Source: JAHCHG01 sp041394845
GTDB lineage: Bacteria > Acidobacteriota > Blastocatellia > Pyrinomonadales > Pyrinomonadaceae
DNA length: 64,000 nucleotides
Assembly (NCBI GenBank): GCA_041394845.1
Contig: JAWKHL010000001.1
Span: 2,232,001-2,296,000, forward strand
Direction of reading: 5' to 3'
Shown: positions 45,986-54,171 of the stretch, in pieces
Position numbering within the stretch: position 1 is the first letter of the stretch
Layout: the number at the start of each line of letters is the position of its first letter
Position numbers and translations under genes: made by a program
Notes under the pieces: generated by a model
The model's database searches: none
Seen by the model: the letters and a program-made list of their open reading frames with translations, nothing else
What the model was told of the DNA's origin: nothing

Positions 45986-46306
45986 TTACCCCTCGTTTCG
46001 CTCGATCTCGGCGAACGCCTTCCACCAGACCGAAGCTATCTCGTCCAGAATCTTACAATCGCAGTAACCGCCGTTCTGGCTCAGCCAGCCCGAGACTTTC
46101 GGAAAGCTCAAACCGTTCTGCATCAGAAACTGCATGGTAAAACGCGACGTGTGATCGCAGGGCTGATCTTCGAGTTTTATCTCCAGATGATCAAAGAGAT
46201 CCTCAAGCTGTTCCCGGGTGGCAGGCAGACGCAAAAGAAACCTCTCCAGTTCTTCGCCGTTCATCTGGGCGATCATCTCGATCTCTCTTTTTTTTACTAT
46301 CGGCAT
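45986..46306 (-). CDS. DUF2695 family protein inside the biotin operon
   Basis: A 106-residue soluble protein. The central part PCDHTSRFTMQFLMQNGLS followed by VSGWLSQNGGYCDCKIL matches the DUF2695 pattern, including the conserved cysteine/histidine cluster (C-D-H-T and Y-C-D-C), which may bind a metal. The function of the family is unknown. It sits 25 bp after bioD and 111 bp before bioA on the same strand, so it is probably cotranscribed with biotin genes without being a known biotin enzyme. Confidence 0.75.
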   Translation of the reverse strand: MPIVKKREIEMIAQMNGEELERFLLRLPATREQLEDLFDHLEIKLEDQPCDHTSRFTMQFLMQNGLSFPKVSGWLSQNGGYCDCKILDEIASVWWKAFAEIERNEG

Positions 46307-46323
46307 AATTTTCTCGCTTTGAA

Positions 46324-46351
46324 CCCATCCGCTACCGCGGACGGTGCTGAT
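46324..46351. repeat. 'GCGGTAGCG' repeat overlapping the bioD stop codon
   Basis: On the minus strand the unit reads TCAGCACCGTCCGCGGTAGC followed by GGATGGGTTCAA. It is a relative of the repeats at 8553-8607 (TCAGTAC.CGGAGCGGTAGCG...GGTTCAA). The TAG inside it is the bioD stop, so it encodes the last residues QHRPR. Confidence 0.65.
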
Positions 46352-47003
46352 TTTTTTGCAGACGACTCCTATTTTCTTCGCTCCAGTTTTTCAAAACCCT
46401 CTCGTTTAGTTTCTCAAATTTCGGCATTTCTGCCAAAACCGGGACGTTTGAGAAATGCTCGATCGCCTTTTTGTTTTCCGCATTCGGCTCCCCGACCAGA
46501 ACGATCCCAGAGATCTTTAGATCGCGTCGGCGCAGAGATTCGACGGTCAAAAGCGTGTGATTGATCGTCCCGAGCGAAGAGCGGGCGACGATCAGGACCG
46601 GAAGACCGAGGGCGCGGATCAGGTCGATCATCAGCTGTTCTTCATTCAGAGGAACCAGCAGTCCGCCCGCGCCCTCGACGATCAAAAACCTTTCTTCGGG
46701 GATTTTTTCGGCGAATTGCAGGATCTTTCCGACGCCGATCTCGACTCCCGCCAGCCTTGCCGAGAGATGGGGCGAGAGCGGTTTTTCCAGACGAAATCCG
46801 CGGTCGAAAATCTCTTCAACGGAACAAGCGGCCAGTTTTCTGACCGTCGCCGTGTCGTCATCTTCCTCGATCCCGGTTTGGACGGGTTTCCAGTAACAAA
46901 CCTTTTCCGCGCTCCGCCAAGCGCAGACCAACGCGGCGGAGACGACCGTTTTGCCGATCCCCGTATCCGTTCCGGTTACAAAAATTCCGCGCATTTTTCC
47001 CAT
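46332..47003 (-). CDS. bioD: Dethiobiotin synthetase
   Basis: ATP-dependent carboxylase that closes the ureido ring of dethiobiotin from DAPA and CO2. The 223-residue protein has the P-loop GIFVTGTDTGIGKTVVSAAL, KPVQTGI and VEGAGGLLVPL. The start codon overlaps the bioF stop by one base (TAATG), so translation is coupled; a second ATG three codons in is possible. The C-terminal residues QHRPR and the stop are supplied by a repeat, and the tail looks slightly extended. Confidence 0.95.
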   Translation of the reverse strand: MGKMRGIFVTGTDTGIGKTVVSAALVCAWRSAEKVCYWKPVQTGIEEDDDTATVRKLAACSVEEIFDRGFRLEKPLSPHLSARLAGVEIGVGKILQFAEKIPEERFLIVEGAGGLLVPLNEEQLMIDLIRALGLPVLIVARSSLGTINHTLLTVESLRRRDLKISGIVLVGEPNAENKKAIEHFSNVPVLAEMPKFEKLNERVLKNWSEENRSRLQKNQHRPR

Positions 47004-48130
47004 TACACCGGATCAATCAGCAATTTTAAAGTGTCGACGAAATTCCGCAGAATATTTTCGTCCAGACAGGTATTGACCGAAAGGCGAAGCCGCGCCGCGC
47101 CTTCGGGAACGGTCGGCGGGCGGATCGCGCGGACATCGAAACCGGCCGATTGCAGGTCCGCGGCCAGAGAAACCGTTTTTTCGCTGTCGCCGATGATGAC
47201 GGGGATGATCTGAGAATTATCGACCGGAACCGCAATGCCGTTTTCGTTGAGCAGGAAGCGGAGAAAACGGGACAGATACAGCAAATTGTCGCGCAGAGTT
47301 TTTTCTTTTTCGACGATCTCGATCGCCACTTCGAGGGCGTCGGCGACGGCCGGAACCGGCGCGGTCGAATAGATGAAAGAGCGACAACGGTTGATCAGAT
47401 AGTCGATCGCCCATTCGGGCCCGGCGATGAAAGCTCCGCCCACACCGAGGGCTTTTCCGGCCGTGTTGATCGAGAGAAAAACCTGATCCGCAATTCCCGA
47501 TTGTTCGATCAGACCGCTTCCCTTCTCGCCGTAAATCCCGACGGCGTGGGCTTCATCGACTATCAGATTGGTCCCTGTTTCGGCGCAGATGCGGGCGTAT
47601 TCCGAAAGCGGGGCAAGATCGCCGTCCATCGAAAAAAGCGATTCCGTGACGAGAAATTTTTCTCCCTCGCAATCGGTTTCGCGCAGGAGTTTTTCCAGCT
47701 TCTCCGCATCCAAATGAGGAAAGATCACCTTCCGGCTTTTGGCCAGACGCATCCCGTCGATCAGACTGGCGTGGTTGAGTTCATCGGAAAAAACGACGTC
47801 CCCGGCCCTTAAAAAAGCCGGTAAAACGCCGATGTTGGCCTGATAGCCCGAATTGAAATAAAGCGATCTTTCCGCTCCCTTCCAGCGGGCGAACTGTTTT
47901 TCGATCTCCGCGAAACAATTCCGATGACCGCGCAAAAGACGCGAGGCGGTCGAACCGACGCCGTCCCGTTTGACCGCTTCGAGCATCGCCACCTTAAGGC
48001 GTTCGTCTTTGGCCAGACAAAGGTAATTGTTCGAAGACAGATCAATGCCCTGGGGACTGGCCATCTTCCGCGTCAAGCCTTTGGCTTCGATCTCGGCCAG
48101 TTGATCTTTGATCCGTTTTTCCAATGTCAT
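47003..48130 (-). CDS. bioF: 8-amino-7-oxononanoate synthase
   Basis: PLP enzyme that condenses pimeloyl-ACP (or -CoA) and L-alanine to KAPA. The 375-residue product shows LSSNNYLCLA, GVGSTASRLLRGHRNCFAE, the aspartate/histidine pair in LIVDEAHAVGIYGEKG, and the Schiff-base lysine in INTAGKALGVGGAF. It lies 55 bp after the MFS transporter gene and overlaps bioD by one base, the usual order of an operon committed to biotin. Confidence 0.95.
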   Translation of the reverse strand: MTLEKRIKDQLAEIEAKGLTRKMASPQGIDLSSNNYLCLAKDERLKVAMLEAVKRDGVGSTASRLLRGHRNCFAEIEKQFARWKGAERSLYFNSGYQANIGVLPAFLRAGDVVFSDELNHASLIDGMRLAKSRKVIFPHLDAEKLEKLLRETDCEGEKFLVTESLFSMDGDLAPLSEYARICAETGTNLIVDEAHAVGIYGEKGSGLIEQSGIADQVFLSINTAGKALGVGGAFIAGPEWAIDYLINRCRSFIYSTAPVPAVADALEVAIEIVEKEKTLRDNLLYLSRFLRFLLNENGIAVPVDNSQIIPVIIGDSEKTVSLAADLQSAGFDVRAIRPPTVPEGAARLRLSVNTCLDENILRNFVDTLKLLIDPV

Positions 48131-48185
48131 TTAACAAGAAGTTAAACGCAAAACCGCCGGGAAAGCAAAGCCGGAGGCCCGTTTT

Positions 48186-49487
48186 TTACGGTTTTTCGGC
48201 TTCTCCGACGGATTTTTCCGGACCGGCCCGTTCGGCATCTTCCAGTTTTTTTATCCTGACCCCTTCGCGGCCGTCGTATTTGATAAACTGCGGGAGCAAA
48301 AACGACAGCAGAAAAGTTCCCGCCACGCAAAAGATCCCGCCCGAGACGACCGACGTCCTCAGACCGTAAAGTCTGGCCACCAGACCGGCCTCGGCGTTTC
48401 CGAGCATCGGCCCGGTCAGATAGCTGATCATCTCGATCCCGGCCAGACGCCCGCGCAGATGGTCGGGAATGGTCTGGTTCCAGATCGTCATCCGGAAAAT
48501 TCCGCTGATCATATCAAATCCGCCGGCCAGCGCCAGAAAAAACAATGCCAGCCACAAATCGTTCATCAAACCGAAGATGATGATCGAAACTCCCCAGAGT
48601 CCGGCGGCCACCGAGATCGCCAGTCCGTGGCGATGGACGCTCTTGGTCCAACGCGAGGTCAGATTGGCGACCAGCGAGCCGACGGCCGGAGCGGAATAAA
48701 ACAGGCCGACCGAGGCCCCGCCGAAACTGGCGGCGATGGCCGGGAAAAGCGCCAGCGGCATTCCGAAGAACATGGCGTTGATGTCGATCAGATAAGTGCC
48801 GAGGAGTTCTTTTCTCCGCCAGGCGTATTGCAATCCCTGTTTGACCGACCTCAAACTGGGACGCTCGGCGTTCGGCGGGGGCGGCGTGGCGCTGATCAGA
48901 AAAACGGCTATCAACGAAGCGAGAAAACTCAAGAGATCGACCGCGTAAGCGATCTGCCACCCGAATTTTGCCACGATCACGCCGGCCAGCGCCGGAGCGC
49001 CGATGGCCCCGAACTGATAGCGGATGGAATTAAGGGCGGAAACGGCCGGGATATGTTCGGACGGAATGAGCCGGGGAATGAGCGCTTCGAACGACGGTCT
49101 CTGCAAACTCGACAAACCGGCGTGAACCGCGACGCAAACGAATAAAACCCAGACTTTCGGGTTCGGCAAAAAGGAGTTCAAAAGCAAAACCAGAGTGACG
49201 ATCGTCTGGGCGATCTCCGTTATCCGCAGAAGTTTCCGGCGATCCATCGCATCGGCCAGCGCCCCGCCGACAAAGGCCAGCAATAACATCGGAGCGAATT
49301 CGGCCAACCCCAGAAGTCCGACCATAAAAGAGGATTTCGTCAGTTCGTACATCTGAACCGGAACAACAACCATGATGGTCATAATGGTTCCGAAAAAAGA
49401 AATCAGTTGCCCGAAAAAGAGCAACCGATAATCTTTGGAAATCCTCAGCGGCGTCAGATCGACGGCCAGATGTTTGAGCAGACTCAT
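48186..49487 (-). CDS. MFS transporter (MFS_3/EntS-like)
   Basis: A 433-residue permease with 11-12 hydrophobic segments. The N-terminus LRISKDYRLLFFGQLISFFGTIMTIMVVPVQ and the loop GGALADAMDRRKLLRITEI are typical of the MFS_3 group, which contains enterobactin exporter EntS. It lies between a dienelactone hydrolase gene (4-base overlap) and bioF (55 bp). Whether it carries a biotin-related compound or something else cannot be told. The C-terminal tail is charged (DAERAGPEKSVGEAEKP). Confidence 0.85.
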   Translation of the reverse strand: MSLLKHLAVDLTPLRISKDYRLLFFGQLISFFGTIMTIMVVVPVQMYELTKSSFMVGLLGLAEFAPMLLLAFVGGALADAMDRRKLLRITEIAQTIVTLVLLLNSFLPNPKVWVLFVCVAVHAGLSSLQRPSFEALIPRLIPSEHIPAVSALNSIRYQFGAIGAPALAGVIVAKFGWQIAYAVDLLSFLASLIAVFLISATPPPPNAERPSLRSVKQGLQYAWRRKELLGTYLIDINAMFFGMPLALFPAIAASFGGASVGLFYSAPAVGSLVANLTSRWTKSVHRHGLAISVAAGLWGVSIIIFGLMNDLWLALFFLALAGGFDMISGIFRMTIWNQTIPDHLRGRLAGIEMISYLTGPMLGNAEAGLVARLYGLRTSVVSGGIFCVAGTFLLSFLLPQFIKYDGREGVRIKKLEDAERAGPEKSVGEAEKP

Positions 49488-50410
49488 TTAGTTTTTTTCG
49501 CCTTCGTCTTTTCCTTTTCTTTGGTCTTTTCCTTCGGCTTCTCCTGCGCGATCAGATGTTTTTTGAAGAAGTCGATGGTTCTCTGCCAGGCCAGTTTGGC
49601 CGCCTCGGCGTTGTAACGCGCCTCGTTGGTGTCGTTGTGAAAAGCGTGATTGACGTTCTCGTACGTAAACAACTGGTAATCGACCTTGGCGTCCTTGAGG
49701 GCTTTTTCGTAAGCCGGAATGCCCTGATTGATCCTTTGATCCAGTCCGGCGTAATGGAGCATCAGAGCGGCTTTGATCCTGGGGACGTCCTCCGCTTTGG
49801 GCTGTCCGCCGTAAAAAGCGACGGCCGCTTTGAGGTCTTCGGAATTGACCGCCAGTTGATTGGCCATCGAACCGCCCCAGCAAAAACCGACACAACCGAC
49901 CCGGCCGTTCGAACGCGGATCGTTTTTCAGATAGGTTACGGCCGCCACGAAATCCTTGACCGTTTTCTCGCGGTCGAGCTTCGAGAACATCCCGCGGGCC
50001 TCGTCCATATCGGCCGGAGTTCCCCCGAGCGGAGAAAGGGCGTCCGGGGCGAGCGCCATGAATCCTTCGAGCGCGGCCCGACGTGCGACATCCTCGATAT
50101 GCTGGTTGAGACCGCGGTTTTCGTGAATGACGACCACCGCCGGGAGGTCTTTTTTGGCCTTGGCCGGAAGAGCCAGATAAGCCCGCATTTTGCCGCTGGC
50201 TCCGTCATACTCAATATAATCCGTCGTCAGACGCTTGTCGGAAGTGGAAATGGTTCCGGCCTCGGCGTAATTATTTTCCAGCGAGGGCAGCAAAGCCAGC
50301 GCCAGCGCACCGCTTCCCGCCAATTTGGCCAGCCGATCCAAAAAATCCCGGCGGCTCATATCCGCCGAATGAGTGTATTTGTCGTAAAGTTCGATGTACT
50401 TCTGTTCCAT
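49484..50410 (-). CDS. Dienelactone hydrolase family protein with Tat-type signal
   Basis: A 308-residue alpha/beta hydrolase. The N-terminal segment MSRRDFLDRLAKLAGSGALA resembles a twin-arginine signal, so it is probably exported folded. The DLH triad is recognisable: the cysteine nucleophile in GCVGFCWGGSMA, the aspartate in YAGLDQRIN, and the histidine in NVNHAFHND. An odd lysine/glutamate tail (EKPKEKTKEKEKTKAKKTK) ends the protein. Its stop overlaps the MFS start by 4 bases. It heads the biotin-gene operon; a pimelate-precursor esterase role (as for BioH) is only a speculation. Confidence 0.87.
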   Translation of the reverse strand: MEQKYIELYDKYTHSADMSRRDFLDRLAKLAGSGALALALLPSLENNYAEAGTISTSDKRLTTDYIEYDGASGKMRAYLALPAKAKKDLPAVVVIHENRGLNQHIEDVARRAALEGFMALAPDALSPLGGTPADMDEARGMFSKLDREKTVKDFVAAVTYLKNDPRSNGRVGCVGFCWGGSMANQLAVNSEDLKAAVAFYGGQPKAEDVPRIKAALMLHYAGLDQRINQGIPAYEKALKDAKVDYQLFTYENVNHAFHNDTNEARYNAEAAKLAWQRTIDFFKKHLIAQEKPKEKTKEKEKTKAKKTK

Positions 50411-50855
50411 AACTCCTCCGCAAGTTTGTAAATTATAAACGGTTTATCACTACCTACCAAAAGATTTTCACCGGTAATGATTGCCAATTGTAAACGGATA
50501 AGCTGACCAAGTGACAGATATCGGAAGATCCGTTTTTTTCGATCAACAATTCATCATTTACATCATCTTAATAAACAAATTCTTCATAATCCAGAGGAAA
50601 AGAGGTTTTGAATTCTCCGGGAAAACCTTTTTCACCGTTCGCCTGGTTTATTGACATATGGCTCGTTTCGGGCGACGTGGTTTTTCGGAATTCCCGGAAT
50701 CGCCCGTTTCCGATCGAAAAAAGACCTCCCGCCCCATCTGGCCGGCTTCTTCAAATACGCGATTCATCCCCACAAACCGTTTTTGTTTCTGTCGCGGGGC
50801 GCTCTCTATTTCGGCATTAAATACCGGCGGAGAAGCCGCGAGAAAATCCGGGCCC
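50411..50855. other. Intergenic region without a recognisable gene
   Basis: The 445-bp gap lies between the DLH start and the CGNR stop. Short plus-strand frames at 50608-51094 have no Shine-Dalgarno and overlap the CGNR gene; I do not accept them. The first 170 bp are AT-rich and should contain the promoter of the DLH-bio operon. Confidence 0.5.
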
Positions 50856-51449
50856 TCATTTATTTTTCTTTCTCCGGTAAAAGGCGTTGGCCTTGGCGCG
50901 GTTGCCGCAGGCGGCCATACTGCACCAGCGGCGCGAATGGTTTTTGGTCGTATCGTAAAAATACAGGACGCAGTCTTCGCTTTCGCAGACCTTCAACAAC
51001 TCGGGACGGTTTTCAGCCAACAGGTCGGCGGCGCTCTCGGCGATCAAAACCAGGATCTGCCGCATCGATTCCGGTTCTCCGGAACGGCGTTTGACGTAAA
51101 GACCTTTGTCAATGGCGATCTGCGGATGGCTTTTTTGCAGTTTCAGTTTTTCGTTGACGGCGCGGATGTTTTCTTCTTTGATCTCCCGGCCACCGGTCAT
51201 CGCGGAGGCCATTTCCCGAAGGTTTTTCCTCAGATCGAGAGCCTCGGCAAAAATTTCCGGAGCATCCGTTTCATCGAGAAAACTCTCCGCCCGATTCCGG
51301 TCGATGATCCCGGCCGCAACGGCCCAGGCCGCCAGATCTGCGAAATTCTCCAGCAGATCAGAGGGCGCTCCGCCACGCTTGATCTCGGTGTTGATGAAAT
51401 CCAAAAACGGATCGTCGTTGATCAAAATAAACTTTTCAGTGTCCAACAT
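50856..51449 (-). CDS. CGNR zinc-finger (ABATE) regulatory protein
   Basis: A 197-residue protein of the family named for its C-terminal motif. The N-terminal ABATE domain (about 10-130) has LDFINTE. The C-terminal zinc finger shows KVCESEDCVLYFYDTTKNHS followed by RRWCSMAACGNRAKA, with four cysteines. Family members are thought to be stress-related transcriptional regulators. It is divergent from the VOC gene, and the intervening 131 bp contains a promoter and an imperfect inverted repeat, so it probably controls that gene (inference). Confidence 0.9.
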   Translation of the reverse strand: MLDTEKFILINDDPFLDFINTEIKRGGAPSDLLENFADLAAWAVAAGIIDRNRAESFLDETDAPEIFAEALDLRKNLREMASAMTGGREIKEENIRAVNEKLKLQKSHPQIAIDKGLYVKRRSGEPESMRQILVLIAESAADLLAENRPELLKVCESEDCVLYFYDTTKNHSRRWCSMAACGNRAKANAFYRRKKNK

Positions 51450-51493
51450 TTCTTCTCACCTTCTAAATTTTATTTTGACCGTAAAAAAATCGC

Positions 51494-51550
51494 TTGACAA
51501 GCCGGCCTTCTTGTTTTAACCTGCAAAATATAGTTTAGCCAGTTAAATAT
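51494..51550 (+). promoter_or_regulatory. Putative sigma-70 promoter and operator upstream of the VOC gene
   Basis: TTGACA (51494-51499) is followed after 17 bp by TAACCT, a weak -10. An imperfect inverted repeat TTTAACCTG ... CAGTTAAA (about 51515-51547) overlaps the -10 and could bind the divergent CGNR regulator. Confidence 0.4.
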
Positions 51551-51580
51551 TGCTATTAATTATTTCTGAGAGGTAAAAAA

Positions 51581-52045
51581 ATGAGTTCAACAAACAAAGA
51601 AAGCGCACTTCAACCAGGGCATATCGGTTTGAACGTCCGCGATCTGGAAGTCTCGAAAGAGTTTTACGGTCGGGTTTTCGGCTTCGAAGTTCTGGCGGAA
51701 TCGAAAGAAGGCGAGAAGATCTTCGCTTTTCTCGGGCGCAACGATCAGGTTTTGATCACGCTCTGGGAGCAAAGCGACCGCGAGTTCAGCCGCCAAACCG
51801 CCGGGCTTCATCATCTTTCTTTTCAGGTCGGGGACATCGAAGAGGTCCGTGAGGCGGAAAAACTGTTAAAGAAGATCGGCGTCAAGTTCCATTACGACGG
51901 GGTCGTTTCGCACAGCGAAGGTGCGAATTCGGGCGGGATATTCTTCGAAGACCCCGACGGCATCCGGCTTGAGATCTACGCCCCGACCGGAGCCAAAGCC
52001 CTGGCGGCCGGAAAGCAGAACGCCCCCTCGTGCGGGTTCTTTTGA
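51581..52045 (+). CDS. VOC (glyoxalase/dioxygenase superfamily) protein
   Basis: A 154-residue metal-dependent fold made of two beta-alpha-beta-beta-beta units. Likely metal ligands are the histidine in QPGHIGLNVRDL, the histidine pair in GLHHLSFQV and the glutamate in GIRLEIYAP. A strong GAGAGG site precedes the ATG. Such single-domain proteins include fosfomycin/bleomycin-type resistance proteins and dioxygenases, so the reaction cannot be assigned. It is probably cotranscribed with the PNPOx-like gene and divergent from the CGNR regulator. Confidence 0.85.
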   Translation: MSSTNKESALQPGHIGLNVRDLEVSKEFYGRVFGFEVLAESKEGEKIFAFLGRNDQVLITLWEQSDREFSRQTAGLHHLSFQVGDIEEVREAEKLLKKIGVKFHYDGVVSHSEGANSGGIFFEDPDGIRLEIYAPTGAKALAAGKQNAPSCGFF

Positions 52046-52048
52046 GAA

Positions 52049-52167
52049 CAGTGAGCAGTGAGCAGTAAGCAGTGAGCAGATTTTTTGAGTATTTAAGGGC
52101 AGGCAGCCAGTGAAAAAGCGATGAGCGGAAAAACCAACTGCTCACTGCTCACCGCTCACTGCCCACT
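52049..52167. repeat. Hairpin element, family C (CAGTGAGCAGTGAGCAGT words)
   Basis: The left arm (52049-52079) of tandem AGTGAGC units is complementary to the right arm (52138-52167, GCTCACTGCTCACCGCTCAC). The element spans the whole gap between the VOC stop and 9 bp before the next ATG. Confidence 0.85.
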
Positions 52168-52175
52168 AAAAAAAC

Positions 52176-53078
52176 ATGTCAGAAATTTTTCATCAGGGAG
52201 AATTGACGGTTCAGAAACGGGCCGGAGTGGAAGAGATGGCGGCCCGTGTCGGTCGGTCGATCCGGTCGACGATGGTTCCGGTGGCGCAGGACTTTCTTGG
52301 CGACCGACCCTTTATCATCGTCGCCTCGGTCGATGCGAAGGAAAACGTCTGGGCCTCGATCCTGACGGGCGGGCCTGGTTTTATCCGCATCATCGACGAG
52401 GGTTCTCTTGAGTTCGAGGCCGGATTGATGGCCGAAGACATTCTCGGAGACAATCTTCGCTCAAACCCGAAAATAGGAATACTGGCGATCGAATTCGCCA
52501 CCCGAATGAGAATGCGTCTCAACGGACGGGCGGAATTTACGGATGAACGGGTGGTCGTTCGCGCCGAGGAGGTGTTTTCCAATTGCCCGAAATACATTCA
52601 GGCCCGCAGTTGGAAAAAACGGGGATTTGCCGCCGGGGGCGGGTCAACGATCCGAAGATCAAAAAAACCGACCCCGAAGCAGAAAAAACTGATCGAAAAG
52701 GCCGACACTTTCTTTATCGCCAGTCGGCAAACGGAGGGCGGCGCGGACGCTTCGCATCGCGGCGGGAATCCCGGTTTTGTCCGTTTTTTGGATGAATCGA
52801 CCCTGATCTTCCCGGATTACTCCGGCAATATGATGTTCCAGACCCTCGGGAATATCGAGCAGAACCCGCACGGCGGGCTTCTTTTTATCGACTTCAAAAC
52901 GGGAACCACGCTCCAGTTGAGCGGAAAGGCCGGGATTATCTGGGACGAAAAGCTGTTCTCGCAATTTTCGGGCGCCGAAAGAGCGGTTCAATTCGAAATC
53001 GAAAAGATCATCGAAAGGAAAAAAGGAGTTCCCTTTTCGTGGGAATTTCTCTCTTATTCGCCGGCCAATCCGGAATGA
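52176..53078 (+). CDS. Pyridoxamine 5'-phosphate oxidase-like flavin-binding protein
   Basis: A 300-residue protein with the split-barrel PNPOx-like fold in duplicate: VAQDFLGDRPFIIVASVD...ENVWASILTGGPGFIRIID in the first half, and TFFIASRQTEGGADASHRGG...VRFLDESTLIFPDYSGN in the second. These match the large PNPOx-like group that handles flavin or F420 and is distinct from PdxH. The substrate is unknown. The TGA stop overlaps a family A repeat word (TGATTTGGGATTTCGG). It follows the VOC gene on the same strand. Confidence 0.8.
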   Translation: MSEIFHQGELTVQKRAGVEEMAARVGRSIRSTMVPVAQDFLGDRPFIIVASVDAKENVWASILTGGPGFIRIIDEGSLEFEAGLMAEDILGDNLRSNPKIGILAIEFATRMRMRLNGRAEFTDERVVVRAEEVFSNCPKYIQARSWKKRGFAAGGGSTIRRSKKPTPKQKKLIEKADTFFIASRQTEGGADASHRGGNPGFVRFLDESTLIFPDYSGNMMFQTLGNIEQNPHGGLLFIDFKTGTTLQLSGKAGIIWDEKLFSQFSGAERAVQFEIEKIIERKKGVPFSWEFLSYSPANPE

Positions 53079-53118
53079 TTTGGGATTTCGGATTTGGAAT
53101 CCCGGATTTTTTTTCCGA
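53076..53118. repeat. Family A repeat arm at the PNPOx stop
   Basis: GATTTGGGATTTCGGATTTG followed by GAATCCCGGATTTTTTTTCC. It matches, almost base for base, a stretch at about 54746-54784 that lies inside the coding region of the membrane protein gene 54172-55458. Confidence 0.75.
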
Positions 53119-53133
53119 CCTCCGGCCGGTTCA

Positions 53134-54090
53134 TTAAGCTCTTGCTTCGGAAAAAAGCCGCATTCCCATTTTGTCGAGCAGGCGGGCGTCGCGGTCGGTT
53201 TCGGGGTTGGAGGTCGTCAGGAGTTTTTCGCCCATGAAGATCGAATTGGCTCCGGCCAGAAAACACATCGCCTGGGCTTCGTCCGACAACTGCAAACGGC
53301 CGGCGCTGAGACGAACCATCGAACCGGGCATCAGAATCCGGGCGGTGGCGATCATCCGGACAAAATCGAAAACGTCTAGATCGTCTTCATCGGCCAGCGG
53401 GGTGCCTTCGACCCTGACCAGTTGATTGATCGGAACGCTCTCGGGGTGCGGACTCTGATTGGCCAACTGCCGGAGCAGCGAATAACGGTCCTCTCTGGTT
53501 TCGCCCATTCCGATGATCCCGCCCGAACAGACCGTCACACCGGCGCGGCGAACGTTCTCCAAGGTTTTCAGCCGTTCGTCGTAAGTGCGGGTCGAGATGA
53601 TCGAACCGTAGAATTCGGGCGACGTGTCCAGATTGTGATTATAGGCGGTCAAACCGGCTTCGGCCAACTTTTCGGCCTGATCTTCCCGAAGCATACCGAG
53701 CGTGCAGCAGGCCTCCATTCCGAGGTCGCGCACCCCCTTCACCATCTCCAGAACATTTTCGAACTGAACGCCGTCCGGCGCATCGCGCCAGGCCGCCCCC
53801 ATGCAAAACCGGGTTGCGCCCGAAGACTTGGCCCGGCGGGCCGCTTCGAGCGTTTTTTCGACGCTCAGAAGCCCTTCTCTCTCAAGCCCTGTCTTATAAT
53901 GGGCCGATTGCGGACAATAGGCGCAGTCTTCGGGACAACCGCCGGTTTTGATGCTGAGCAGTTGACATCCCTGAATCTCGTCCGGTTGGTGAAATTCCCG
54001 GTGTACGGTCTGCGCCCGGAAAATCAACTCCGGCAACGGCAGGTCGTAAATTTCCCCGATCTCTTCGATGTTCCAATCGTGTCTTATCAT
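53134..54090 (-). CDS. bioB: Biotin synthase
   Basis: Radical-SAM enzyme that inserts sulfur into dethiobiotin. The 318-residue protein carries the radical-SAM cluster motif SIKTGGCPEDCAYCPQSAHY (C-x3-C-x2-C). It also has the second-cluster cysteines and conserved arginine environment (CMGAAWRD, MEACCTLGMLR, TVCSGGIIGMGE). It starts IRHDWNIEEIGEIYDLPLPELIFRAQ, as expected. It is separated from the other bio genes by 3.2 kb, although on the same strand, so it is not in their operon. Confidence 0.97.
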   Translation of the reverse strand: MIRHDWNIEEIGEIYDLPLPELIFRAQTVHREFHQPDEIQGCQLLSIKTGGCPEDCAYCPQSAHYKTGLEREGLLSVEKTLEAARRAKSSGATRFCMGAAWRDAPDGVQFENVLEMVKGVRDLGMEACCTLGMLREDQAEKLAEAGLTAYNHNLDTSPEFYGSIISTRTYDERLKTLENVRRAGVTVCSGGIIGMGETREDRYSLLRQLANQSPHPESVPINQLVRVEGTPLADEDDLDVFDFVRMIATARILMPGSMVRLSAGRLQLSDEAQAMCFLAGANSIFMGEKLLTTSNPETDRDARLLDKMGMRLFSEARA

Positions 54091-54171
54091 CTTTTGTAAA
54101 TGGTCAATATTTGATCGTTAAGGTTCGACCGGCGCCCTGCAAAACAACAAATTACCGTCAATAATCAACGA

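Noticed and set aside
50608..51094. Small plus-strand genes in the gap before the CGNR gene
   Set aside because: No ribosome-binding site, no familiar sequence, and overlap with the CGNR coding region in antisense.
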